From contig JNVV01000068.1 of the NCBI GenBank assembly GCA_000733355.1, forward strand, positions 124,001 to 188,000: a stretch of DNA of 64,000 bases. Direction: 5' to 3'. Under the pieces are notes generated by a model, which was given only the letters and a program-made list of their open reading frames with translations, did no database searches and was not told where the DNA came from. Every line of letters starts with the position of its first letter. The first letter of the stretch is position 1. The DNA comes from Falciphora oryzae (taxonomy: Eukaryota > Ascomycota > Sordariomycetes > Magnaporthales > Magnaporthaceae). Below, in pieces: positions 53,682-64,000 of the stretch. A program made the translations under genes and the position numbers.

Positions 53682-56600
53682 TCACGCCGAGGTCCATCTC
53701 TCAAGCCACCTACTCAGAAACTTGCGGACATACCCGTCCTCGATCATGCGCGGCGGCTGCCGTAGAACCGCTGCGTCTCTCGGTCCTGCCTTGGTCTCGA
53801 AGAACACGCTGCCGACCCTTCGCGCCGCCTTCTCCCCCTCTTCGCCTACCACCCCGAGGCTCCCGCCAAACTCCTTCTCGTAGAACCCGATCAGCTTCAC
53901 CGCCGGGTTGCGCACCTCCTCGCCACCACGCGCCGCGCTCTCGCGCAGCCTCTCCAGCCAGGTGCGCGGAGGCACGGCCTCGAAGTCCAAGCCTGCCGCC
54001 CTCAGCTCCGCCAGCAGGTCTGACCACGCGAACTCGTGCGGATTGACCATGTTGTAGAACACGGGCGGTGTCTGCGCGTCCACCTCGCGTGGGAGTGGCG
54101 CGGCTGCCAGCGTCTGTGAGAGCTGGAGGATGGCCGTCGCGAGCGTGTCGACGGGAAGCCAGGAGCAAGCCTGTGAAAAAGAGGATTTTGCTGATGGTCA
54201 ATCATGCATCCAAGTATCGCGGCGCCCTCGGTCAAAACCCAAGCGTCCCCATGCTTTCATACCTGATCTAAGCTCGGCAGCACCCCAAGGGTTAACGAAG
54301 AGCGTATCATGGCCGGGAGGAACTCGGCCTCATTCCAGATCCCGTTCTCCGCATCGCCCACAACCTGGCCGATGCGCAGGACGTAGCTGCGGGCACCTCG
54401 CCGCGCCGCGTTGAGCACCAGGTGCTCGCCCACGAGCTTGCCCTGCCCGTATCCCATGTCGGCCGCGCTGCGAAGGTCCTCGAGCGGCCCGTCCGGCACT
54501 GGTGTTGTGCTGCTGTTGGACGCGGCCGAAATGGAGGAGCAAAAGAAGAGCCTCGCCGGCTGCCGGTCCTGCCGTCCGTGGGCCGCGTCGGTCGAGAAGC
54601 GCAGAAGATTGCTCAGACCGCGGATGTGCGGCTCGAAGCTGGCCAGCTTGATGTTGAAGTTGACCGGCCATGCGACGTGCACAATCAGCGTCACCGTCCT
54701 CAGCATCTCGGCTGACAGAGCGGCGTCTTTGACTCCGAGAAGGTCGTTGCTATCTTCGGCACTACCGAGGTCCGCCATGTGGGCTGAGACCTTGGCCGTG
54801 GCTGTCCCGTCGAGCTTGAGTCCACGCTGCGCAAGCGACTCTCGGACTCTGCCCATGGGGTTTGCGCCCCGGACGAGGCAGTATACACGTCTCACATCCG
54901 GACTTGAGGCCATCCGATAAAGGGTGTGCGCGCCGAGAGACCCAGTGGCGCCGGTGAGAAGCTAAACAAGAAAACGCCATGCATCAGTCTCAGAGTCTTC
55001 AACCAGGTGCACGACCAGCGAAACTTACCACCGTCTCGCCCGCGTCCGAGTACTTGTTGATATATCGCCGCATTAGGTCATATCCGTCAACATTCGCATC
55101 GTCATTACCATAGGCTTCCGCATCTGCAGAGCTGATGGAAGTGCCATCAGGGGTCGACCCGTATTCGTCGCTGCCACTGCTGCTACTGTCACCGACAGTG
55201 GTGGCCCTGGCACTCTCCTGTGCAGCCACCAGAGTGTGCAAGTGCCGCGCAAGCCGCCCAGCGTTTTGGCAGTCGTAAATCACGTTAGCCCCAAGCGCCG
55301 AGCCCGAGAGCCCCAGAGCGCGCTGTAGCGCACGCCGCATCTGTATTGCGCGCAGGCTGTCCACCCCGGCCGCGAAGAAGTCCGCATCGGCCGACGGCAG
55401 CGGCCGCCCCACGACGTCGCGGAACACGCCGGCTACCGCCTCCTCCACCTCGGCGAGGTTCTTGAACGAGCCGTCGCCGCTGCTCCGGCTGCGCGAGGAG
55501 ACGTCCGCCACCTTGGTGGTGCTTTCGACGTCTTCGCCGCCCAGGAGCCGCTGGTACAGCGCGTCGATCTCGGGCGCAAACTGTGCGTAGACCTGCGCCC
55601 TGATGATGCTCCCCTTGTCCGTGCGCGGGTACGCGGTGCCCACGGGCAAGACGGCGATCATGTCGCGCGTTATCTGGGAGAAGCCCTCGGCGCGCGAGTT
55701 GGCGTCAGCGACCGACGGCCAGATCCTGTCGAGGTACGCCTCCTCATCGCCGTCGTCCTCGGAATCGGCTCGGAACACGAGCAGGCCCGGCACGGGCCTG
55801 TCGACGCCGACGACGACGGCCTCGCACACGAGCGGGTCCTCGCGCAGGCGGCCCTCGATGGGCAGCGGCAGCACCTTCTCGCCGTTGACGAGCGTGACGC
55901 GGTCGTCGAGCCGCGTAACGTACTTCCACGCGTCCGGCACTGTCGGGTGCGGCCGGAACACGTCCTTGGACCGCCAGGACCCGGGAAGCGGGTCGTCAGA
56001 GTTGGCGGCCGACAGCGCCGGGTGACCTTTGAGGTAGACTGCCTCGAATAGACCGTCTCTCGCCGGAGCCATGTGGATGAAGCGCCGGATCATCGGGTAG
56101 AAGTGGATGTAAGCCCACGAGTCGTCGTGGAGCTCGCGCTCTTCTATCGTCTCGCCGGCAAGGCCCGCTTCGGTACTGAGTAGCCACGACGGAACATATC
56201 CCCAACCACGTCAGTGTCACTTTAACATGAGCTTTTTTTTTTTTTTTTTCCTTTACAGCCTAGATCTACTTACGTCCCGATCATGTTGCGAAGGTTAACA
56301 CCGGCCTGGACGAGCCGGTCCCCCAGCTCGTCGGGGGTACGCGCGCCCGCCGCCTTGACGTAGACACAGCGCCGCAGCAGCTCCACGCCGCGGGGCTTCT
56401 CGGCGATAAGGCCGAGGGCGTATGGCACGATATGCACCGCCTCGGGGCGCGCCGCCTCGACAGCTCTGACCAGGCCGTCGGCGGTCAGGGGAGCGGCCGC
56501 GCTGTACAGGTATGCCGTCTTGCCGCGGTACATGGCCTGGAGCGCTGTCGAGATGCCGTACAGGTGGAACCACGGCAGAGCGCCGAAATTATGGACACCG

Positions 56601-57350
56601 GGGCTCTGGAGCGGGTGTGTCAGGATGGCGCGGTGCGAAAGCGTCACGGGCTTCGGTAAACCGGTTGACCCGGACGAATGCATTATAATAGCCGGCCGGG
56701 TCCGCTCGGCGTCGGGGTCGAAGCTACGCTCAAAGCGCGGTTCGTCATTGGAGGCGAGGTCGTACTCGTCGCGGGTCGGTATCGGCATCGTTATCAGCTC
56801 TGGGTACTCCTCGCGCGTGCCAGCTACGGACGCCTCGATGTTTGCTCCGCCCCCGTGTACGATGTGGCGGCAGTCGGTCTGGCGCAGCAGGTTGGTGATG
56901 GCGACGGGCGCGATCCGCAGGGAGAGGGTCAATACGGTATACCCCAGCCTGCTGAGCGCGAACAAAGCCACGGCAAAGTCGACATCCGAAGGGGCGAGGA
57001 GCCCGATGACCTTGTGGCCGTTCTGCTCATGAGGAAACATCCCACAAACCGTCAGTCAAGGCCTAACTGCAGCAGACTTGTGCTAGCGGGTACGTGGCAA
57101 TGGCGAGAGCCGGCGTCCTTACGGGCTCTAACCCCCGGGCCATAAAACGTTTTGCTGCCACATCGACGAAGCAGTCCAGCTGCTTGCCGGTAATGAGTTC
57201 GTAGTCATCGATAGTGCCTGGTCGAGGGTAACCAAGGATCGGCACGGGCGGGTCGTCGGTTGCGCGGTGACGAATTATGTCGTCGAACACCTTTAACTCT
57301 CCATACTCCTCATACACTCTCTTGATATGTTCGTCTGTCAGCTGAGACAT
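53682..57350 (-). CDS. NRPS-like A-T-R carboxylic acid reductase
   Basis: Five minus-strand exons (57350-57123, 57022-56274, 56175-55029, 54961-54263, 54170-53682) encode 1,103 residues. Introns are 100, 98, 67 and 92 nt, all GT..AG. The order is adenylation, thiolation, reductase. The adenylation domain has an intact P-loop, SSGSTGLPKP (192-201), and the GTTEAG motif (about 324-329) reconstituted exactly across intron 2. The carrier has Ser599 in DFFAAGVDSLRAIQ, suitable for phosphopantetheine. The reductase domain begins LLTGATGSLG (709-718), the NAD(P)H Rossmann loop, and has the Tyr879-x3-Lys883 pair in GYGQGK. The enzyme should activate a carboxylic acid with ATP, load it as a thioester and release it reductively as an aldehyde or alcohol. 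The substrate (aryl, fatty or amino acid) is not predictable by eye. It lacks a condensation domain, so it does not form peptide bonds. Confidence 0.94.
56233..56249 (+). repeat. 17-nt poly(T) tract inside an A-T-R intron
   Basis: A run of 17 T on the plus strand (17 A on the coding strand) lies in the second intron of the A-T-R gene, close to its donor site. Confidence 0.95.
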
Positions 57351-58953
57351 CTTGAGGTTGTGCGATTATGGACGCCAAGAGAAAAATACAGCAAATGGTG
57401 AACAGGTAGAAGCGAGGGCGGCGAGAACGACAAGGCACCCGAACATTCCGTGATCGGACGAGGGGGTTGGTTATAAGAGCGACAAGCCCCGTGCCAGCAT
57501 GGCATCTCGATTCATGGAAGCTCCACGCTGTATATTAAGCTATCGCTTCCTGGTCCCCGTGCTTGTGTCTGCTGCGTATCCGAGTCTCCGCGAGCTCGGG
57601 ATACCCGGTGGACTTTGAGCTTCTGCCAAGACGCGACCCAAACGCAGGTCGCCGCAAGACCTCGCAGCCCATCAAGTCCACCAGCCCACTTCGACGGGCT
57701 TAGCAAACGACTTCGCCATTGCCTCTTTGGGAGAGCTTTCCATGGCCGAAAAGAGCCCCGTGCCGAGCGGCGGTTGCCATCCGTGTCACCCATCGCATCT
57801 TCCCAACCGGGTGAGGTCCACTGGTCAAAAAGCTTAATTATACCTCGTACCATACCCAGCCCACGAGGATTCGGAAATGAAAGAGCCAGGAGAGTTCATG
57901 GGCAGCTGACTCGATCCCCCTTACATAGACAAAAAGTTAAGGGCTGGGCATGCGCCACGTTTATTCCCAGAAAACTTCGATCGGGAAGACTTTCTGGAAG
58001 CCTTTTCGGCGATTAAGAGTAACATCGGGATTCCGGGTCATGGGGTGAAGCCTAAAAATCCAGCCACGGTTTCGAGATATCGTTAGCTGGCAGCGCGCCG
58101 CTCCGAGAAAGAAAAAAAAAGGGGGGGTCGTCGTGCTCGACCCGCAGGGTTCCTGTTACTCAGACCGACTTTCCGGTCTTGGCTGCGGGTATACCCTTTG
58201 TCAGTCGCACCGCGAGCTCCAGCCACTGCCGGCTCCAAGGCCAGGCTCCCGGTCGTCCTGAGCGTGTATCCATCTTGACGACGAACCGTTACTCTGGGCC
58301 GGCAACCCCATGGGGATGGGTCAACACGGCATCAACGTCCACGTTGAGTCGGCAGTAGGCCTTGGCGTAACTCTATACCCGTCAGGATCTGTCCTGGTCC
58401 TGTGTCCGGGGACAACTTTCATGAAGCTTCCTGGTCTTGTGTGCGGGCATAAATTCATATGCCCTTGGATTAGTCAGCGAAATTTTCGGCTGCGCAACGG
58501 CCACCATCGAAGGCGGTCTGTCATCCGATCTGCTTAACCTCGTCAGCGTAAGCAGCCAAAGCAAACGACTCACTTGGGCCAGGCACATCAACGGCAACAT
58601 AACACAGCAGCAGAACCAGCAAAGGAGATAAAAGTAGAGCGCAACCAGATGGTATTGCGGGTATCAAGTCTTCGTTCCTTCTCAATCTTGACGCATGCCA
58701 TCATCAGTCTACTCAAAAGGAAACCCCCAAAGAAAGAACACCGCCAGAAAAACCCCAGTTGAAACAAAAAAGAGAAAAATAAACCAGCCTGGCCGATAAA
58801 AATGGCCGAGGCGCGAACCCAGCGCCGTGCTATGTAAGTAATGTCATGAAATAGGATCTTGGAAGATCAAAAGGTCGTGGGAGAAAAAAAAACGAGGAGA
58901 CAAAAGAAAAAGTGGAAATGCACAGGTGGAAAAGCCGTCAAGCAAAAAGCTCC
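57351..58953. other. intergenic region upstream of the A-T-R gene
   Basis: About 1.6 kb. A TTATAA element near 57474, 120 bp upstream of the A-T-R start, may be its TATA box. An A-rich stretch (58720-58910) precedes the end of the next gene. No other gene seen. Confidence 0.55.
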
Positions 58954-60116
58954 TCAAGCGAGGCTTCTCCAGAGGCTCCGTCGCTTCCGGGACGGCTTCT
59001 TCTCTCCGTGCTCGATGAAGTACTCGACCTGCTCACGCTCGTCCTCTGGGAGGTGCGCGATGCTGTCGTTAAGGAGATCAAGGCATGCTCTCGAAGCTGT
59101 TGGTTGTTTGTCAACTGGTGTTAGCAAGGGGAATCCGATTCGCTGGTTTGCATGTGGAATCATTGCCCCGTTTTAATCGGTTGTCAAGGCCCAGGAAGAC
59201 ATTTGGTGACGGGTCGGCGAGCAGGCTGTATGACGTGGCACAAGCACTGGCTCCCTGACTCTGCCCCAGAAAAAAAAATATGTGCGACGGGTTCCCAGAG
59301 CTAACTTTAGCCAGGGGCGGGTGCAAAGTGATGACCAAGGTAAGCAGTCAAGCACAGCTGTCAAGCGCGCGCCAGCAGTAAGGTTTTTTCTGAGCGTGGC
59401 TTTGACATCACCCACGCAACCCCCTGTCTCGTGCATATGCTGTAAGCAGGCTCCGCGTGCAAATGCCAATTCGAGGAATTGAGCAGTTGTGTGCCACGAA
59501 GCGCCGCCAGCCCTGCCCGTTTTGGGCAACTGGAGGGATAATTGGCCCAATGCGGCTGTTGATGGGGTGTGTAGGGGCCAAAGGCTTGCCGTTGTGCTGG
59601 GATTGTTTGAGAGTGAAATACGAGAAAATAAAAAAAAAACCATAGATCAGAAGAGAAAAGGAGCAAAAAGGGATACTTACGAACACGGCTTTGCAGGGTC
59701 TCGTCGTCCAGGGCGGCGCTGATGCGGGCCGAGTTGTAGCAGCCAAAGACGCGCTGGACGGCCAGCATGCGCCGCCAGAGGCTCAACGAGTCCATGCCCG
59801 CCGCCAGCGGGTCCGAGGCGGAGGCGGCGTCGTAGTTGCGGCTCGCGTCCAGGTAGCAGCAGCCAATGTCGTCGTCCAAGCTGAAGCTCGGGACGTCCGG
59901 GTTGGAGTCGGCGGGGGACACGGCGCGCCGCTTCCGGCGGCTGACTTTGTTGTTGCTGCTGCTATTCCTCGTCTCCTCGGCGGCGGCGGCAACGACGACG
60001 GGTCCCGCGGGAGTGATGGCGTCCTCGTCGTCGCTCAGAGAGGCCGACGACGCCCGTGAGGCCGCGCAGCTCGAGGCGGTTGACCGGTACCTGGGGTGGG
60101 CTGGCCTTGATGCCAT
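58954..60116 (-). CDS. hypothetical 192-aa protein
   Basis: Proposed exons are 60116-59681 and 59096-58954, joined across a 584-nt intron (GTAAGT donor, CAACAG acceptor), giving 192 residues. Residues 1-90 are Ser/Ala-rich with a basic KVSRRKRRAVSP stretch that could be a nuclear localization signal. Residues 90-145 are ordered: IGCCYLDASRNYDAA and MDSLSLWRRMLAVQRVFGCY. The second exon, CLDLLNDSIAHLPEDEREQV to the basic RKRRSLWRSLA end, is strongly helical and protein-like. That both halves lack independent good starts or stops supports splicing, but the intron is long for this genome and another acceptor six bases downstream, or an extra exon, is possible. No family is recognised and no function is proposed. 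Confidence 0.5.
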
Positions 60117-63100
60117 TGTGTGTGATGTGATGTGGGAGTGTTGGGTTGGTGGGTTTGGTGCGGGTATGGTTTGCTCAAAGTTGAACACCCGAGTCGTTGT
60201 GGACAGTGTTATAGAACAAGTCAGGAGTTGGGAAGGCGGAGCTTGCGTCAAGAAGGCAAAAAGTCCGCCGCAGGTTCGGGGCGATCCCGTACTCCTAATA
60301 TACTCGTTTGGAGAAGGGATGTGATGCACCTGAATGCTCTGTTGGGCTGGTCCTGATGCCCCCCTTTTTTTTCCTATCTGGGGCTACCACCCATCCGGGG
60401 TTGACAAACAAGGCCGACGAGGTACGTAACAAAGGGAGGCTGTTTTCGCCAGCCAAAGCTTGGCTAGTGGTCACACTGGAGGCTTGTCGATTTGGTGCGC
60501 TGGCCAAGATCGGGCAGGCCAGTAGGTTCTCGGGCTAGGAAACTGGGCAAGGCGCGAATCGAGACGAGGGGATGTTGTAGCACCAGCAAGGCAAAGCAAA
60601 AATCATTCCATTAAAAAAAGGGGTAGGTGCTAAGGGGGCATGCGGGTCAATATATACGGCCTCTCCGTAGCCGTCACAGGAGCAGGTTTTTTCTTTTTTT
60701 CTTTTTTTCTGGTGCGGCTTGCGGCTTGATGGTGCACCAGGCTGGAGACGGGCCCTCGCCCGCTCAATTTCACCATCGCCACGGCGGCACGGGAGCAGAC
60801 ATCAGAGGTCGGGTCGGGTCCCATCGGGCATGCATCGTCCACTGCGGGCCTGAGTCAGAGCATGGATGGGTAAGCAACGCAGGCGGTACGTACCCTCCAT
60901 GCGATGGAGATTTGCTTCGGAGGGGGGACGGAGAAGAAGAAAAAAAACAAAAGTCATCACGACGACGCAGCAGAGTGCCTCCCCCTGCCGCTTACCCACA
61001 TGTTACAGACGGCTTGCTTTCTTGGGGCCGTGGGGTGTGTGTGTGTGTGGTGGAAAGGCCGTCCGTCAGTTGCTTCAAAATTGGGTCCCATGCCCGGTAC
61101 GTCCTAGGCCGCGAGTCCCCGCCCAACTCCCGGCGGTGGGCCCTGGGCAGCGGGCCACCAGGCGCCATTGAAGGCCATTGAGGCGACCCCCCTGCCCTAG
61201 AGGCATGTTTTTAGTGAGCCCTGACGTGGATGTTCTGGGTCTTGTTGCTGGCATGGAGCTAGGTTGGAAGCGGAAAAAGGGGGGCATAAAAAATCGAAAT
61301 TCCACTGCCATATGGCACAAACGAAAAAAAGGGTCATGCGGCTCGCCTCTTGGAGCTGACTTGTCTTGCGATAACAGGAACCGGAAACCTCCTGGTCTAG
61401 CTCGCTCTGTGGGTATGCGCTACATGTGCTGGATGTCTGAGACAGTGGCACGAGCCGCTACAAAGTTTGGCGCGAGCTCGTTTTTGTCTCAAAGTTCCAG
61501 CGGCGGGGTGATTTTTCCTTTTTTCCTCGCTCTTTCTTTTTCTATTGTCGGCAACCTGGCGGTAACCCCTTTAGAATTGGATCCATTTTCTTGGGCTCTT
61601 CGGGGGCTGTCATTGGAATCACTCGCATCCACCTCCCTTCGCACGCCTCCTCAGGGCGGGCTGTGCCTGCGTTTGCATCATACCATCAGCGTCAGCCCGC
61701 GCCCGACAATGTCTGGTGCCTGCCTCCCTAATGCAGCGCTGTGTTGCGTTCGCGCTTGTCAAGGTTAGGTACCTCCCTGGGCCAGACTGTGGACCACACA
61801 CCGTGTCGGCACAGCTTTGGCGGCGCCGAATGCAAACCCTCGGAGTTCCCAGCGTTTTCGCCGGCACCGCACCGCGCCAGAAACGAACGATGGGAATCCC
61901 AGAAACAAAGGGGTCCGCTGTCAGCCCATCAGCCAGGGTTTGGCCGGCGGGATGGGTTAAGAAACAGTGGAAACATGCATCTTTATGGCTCAGTAACAGG
62001 GCGGAACCGGATGGGCACAGCCCTACTACCGCCACCCTCGCACCCTGCATTGCTTTTTGAAATTGCGAGGAATGCGGACGACGGATATTGATTAGAGGAC
62101 CAGCGCACGCCCCGATTCGTGATGCAGGGCTGGTGAGATTTTGTCCCGGATTACGACTGATGGTCGATCTTTGCAGCGAATCGACCGCCAAGCCCTGCGC
62201 GTTTGCAGGCCGGGGAGTCCACACGTCGATCCTAGGACCATTGGCACATCCACACTCCCTCACATCCATCCATTACCCAGCAGGCCGTCTCCCATCCCGC
62301 CTCGCTTGCCCGGGACAACAAGCTCAAGGCCTTGGCGATGGCTGTGCAATCCGGCAATCTGCTTTTTTTTTTTTTTTTTTTTTTTTCACCGTGATTTGTA
62401 TTCGTTTTCCATCTTCTCCCACCGGGCCAAGGAGCACATGGACAGACATTGAACGCCATGCCTCCGTCAACGCTCCGGATGACGCAATGGCTTGTGAAAT
62501 GTTTTGTCAAATTGGCGACCCAAAAGAGATCAGCCACATCCAATCAAGACTTGGCGACCTGCGCACCCCGCATGGAAATCTTTTTGCCATCCTGGTCCGG
62601 CGTGATGGATGCTTTCGCCGGTCGTTGTATCCTTTTGGCTTTCCAATGTTGACCCCCCTCCATCTTGTCCACGGAGGTCTAGGGATGTGGTCACACGATG
62701 ACAAAGCCGCACGGGAGCCCACCGCAACGACGCTCGCGTCCACTTTCCTTATCTCTTGGCCGCAAACGCGCATCGCCATCGTGTCTCGAAGTCGTGCTCC
62801 TGACCACGACAGTCTAGCATCCAGCTCGCTTGCTCCCTCCACGGCATTATCTTGCCTGCTCTGAGGATATTTGGGCTAGCGAGGAGGATGGGTGTGAACC
62901 TTGTCCAGAGCCAGGCGAATAGATAACACGGAGCAACAGCAGCAACACGGTGATGATTCACCTCATCATGCAGGCTAGTCCCGTCACACACAATCATCCA
63001 TGCACAAGCACATCGATCCATCCACCATGGGTCGCCATTTGGCGGGCGAGTGATCGACGACAGGGGGCTTTGGTTGTCTTTTTTTTCTCCCATCGCCTTT

Positions 63101-64000
63101 GCCCCGCCCGCCGGCCGGCACTTGAGGTGAGTTTGCTCTCGCGTCAAATTGGGTGGGTGGAGCGAAGCAAAAAAGCCCAGGCACTGGACGCACACATCAA
63201 CAACCCCTCCCGACGAAGCCGGCCGCCCCGCCATCCTCACTCGCTGGCCCCGTCGCCGCTTTCAGGCGACCTCGGCATTTGCGACAGATCAATACCACCT
63301 CATGACAGCCCTGCTGCCTCCGGACACAAGCCGGGCGCTGCGGGAATAATGCCAGGCCGCTGTATTGCGTCGAGAGGGGTCGTGGCCCGGACTATCTGTC
63401 AATGATCCCCGAGAGATGTTGTCTCGCATCTTTTTTCCTCCTTTTCTCGGCGGGGCTAGTGGAAAACGCAAGGAAAACCGCAAGGAAAATCCTTGGATGG
63501 AGATGACTGCTTCAATAGATTGGACCCATTTCGTGTGTCAAGGATGGCGCAAACAGCCTAATGCGCTGGCCAGCAGATATGACGACTATACGAAAGGCAG
63601 GCGGATAGCCAGCGATCTCCAACGAGATGCCTGAACGCAAGGCCAGACCAACACATGGCCCTCGCCGCTGGCGGCCAGGAGATTTCCCGCCTCAGATCTC
63701 CGCCTCGCCATCAGGTGCATCTACATAGTTCAAGCCGACGTGGCCGAGAAATACATCTACGACAAGGCATCGATCCGTCGGGCTGTGGGCGGGGTGTGTC
63801 CAGACCGATCTTCTGGTCCTTGTCCCCATCACGGCTCTCGTTCCGGCACGCGCTCATCCAAACAAGGCAGCGAGCGGTACGGGCGGTGGATACTACTTCC
63901 CTGGTCTTAACAAACATCCAACTCCCACTATTATTGATGACTGGCGACATGGATTCGCGCGCGTATTTCTCTCTTTCTTCCCTTTTACTAGACGTGGATT
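60117..64000. other. gene-free right end of the window
   Basis: No credible gene. Frames such as 62088-62864 (plus) are unbiased by codon position and run through a 24-nt poly(T) tract at 62363-62386. The first kilobase is probably the promoter of the 60116 minus-strand gene. A short tandem GGAAAACGCAAGGAAAACCGCAA-like triplication lies near 63461-63490. A gene extending in from beyond 64000 cannot be excluded. Confidence 0.5.
62363..62386 (+). repeat. 24-nt poly(T) tract
   Basis: Uninterrupted run of 24 T in non-coding DNA near the right end. It shares no obvious flanking sequence with the other tracts. Confidence 0.95.

Noticed and set aside
62088..62864. 258-codon plus-strand open frame
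   Set aside because: It reads through a 24-nt poly(T) tract as poly-Phe and has no recognisable feature.
1..64000. CRISPR array, rRNA operon, 5S rRNA or intact transposable element
   Set aside because: No regularly spaced repeats, no rRNA-like blocks, and no transposase, reverse transcriptase or terminal repeat pair was found by reading either strand.

Overview
The window is nuclear DNA of a filamentous ascomycete. The short introns (about 55 to 110 nt) carry fungal GT..AG borders with CTAAC-type branch sites, start codons sit in CACC/CAAA-ATG contexts, and the protein families are typical of Pezizomycotina: LAP1-type M28 peptidase, SAPS protein, sphingolipid C9-methyltransferase, NRPS and NRPS-like genes, a short peroxygenase and a lone AA8 cytochrome. 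Gene content points to Sordariomycetes, but genus cannot be read from the sequence. Genes are sparse, with intergenic stretches of 1 to 5 kb that often contain poly(T)/poly(A) tracts of 17 to 46 nt.

Left part (1-27 kb): a long gene-free leader; a 118-aa protein of unknown function (5010-5441); a secreted leucine aminopeptidase (8874-10222); a SIT4-phosphatase-associated SAPS protein (12651-18468) whose last intron is about 1.56 kb and unusually open; a 250-aa unknown (19933-20685, minus); and an HSL-type alpha/beta hydrolase (22323-23685). About 4 kb with no convincing gene follows, then a 251-base assembly gap.

Centre (28-41 kb): an uninterrupted 2,919-codon NRPS-like gene in which all four carrier domains lack the phosphopantetheine serine and the condensation, adenylation and epimerization motifs are eroded. 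It looks like a maintained, non-catalytic NRPS and is the most striking object here. It is followed by an intron-containing tRNA-Thr(AGU) and a sphingolipid C9-methyltransferase.

Right part (41-60 kb): an accessory block with a trichothecene-acetyltransferase-like BAHD enzyme carrying a triplicated internal segment, a 2-oxoglutarate/Fe(II) oxygenase, a 62-aa unknown, a secreted single-domain AA8 haem b cytochrome divergently paired with a short haem-thiolate peroxygenase, a six-cysteine knottin-like secreted peptide, and an intact five-exon A-T-R NRPS-like reductase. The acyltransferase, dioxygenase, peroxygenase and A-T-R genes within 16 kb could be a small biosynthetic cluster, whose product cannot be predicted. 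A 192-aa unknown (58954-60116, minus) and about 3.9 kb without a recognisable gene end the window.

All exon borders were placed by eye from splice signals, frame and remembered family alignments. No search was run.
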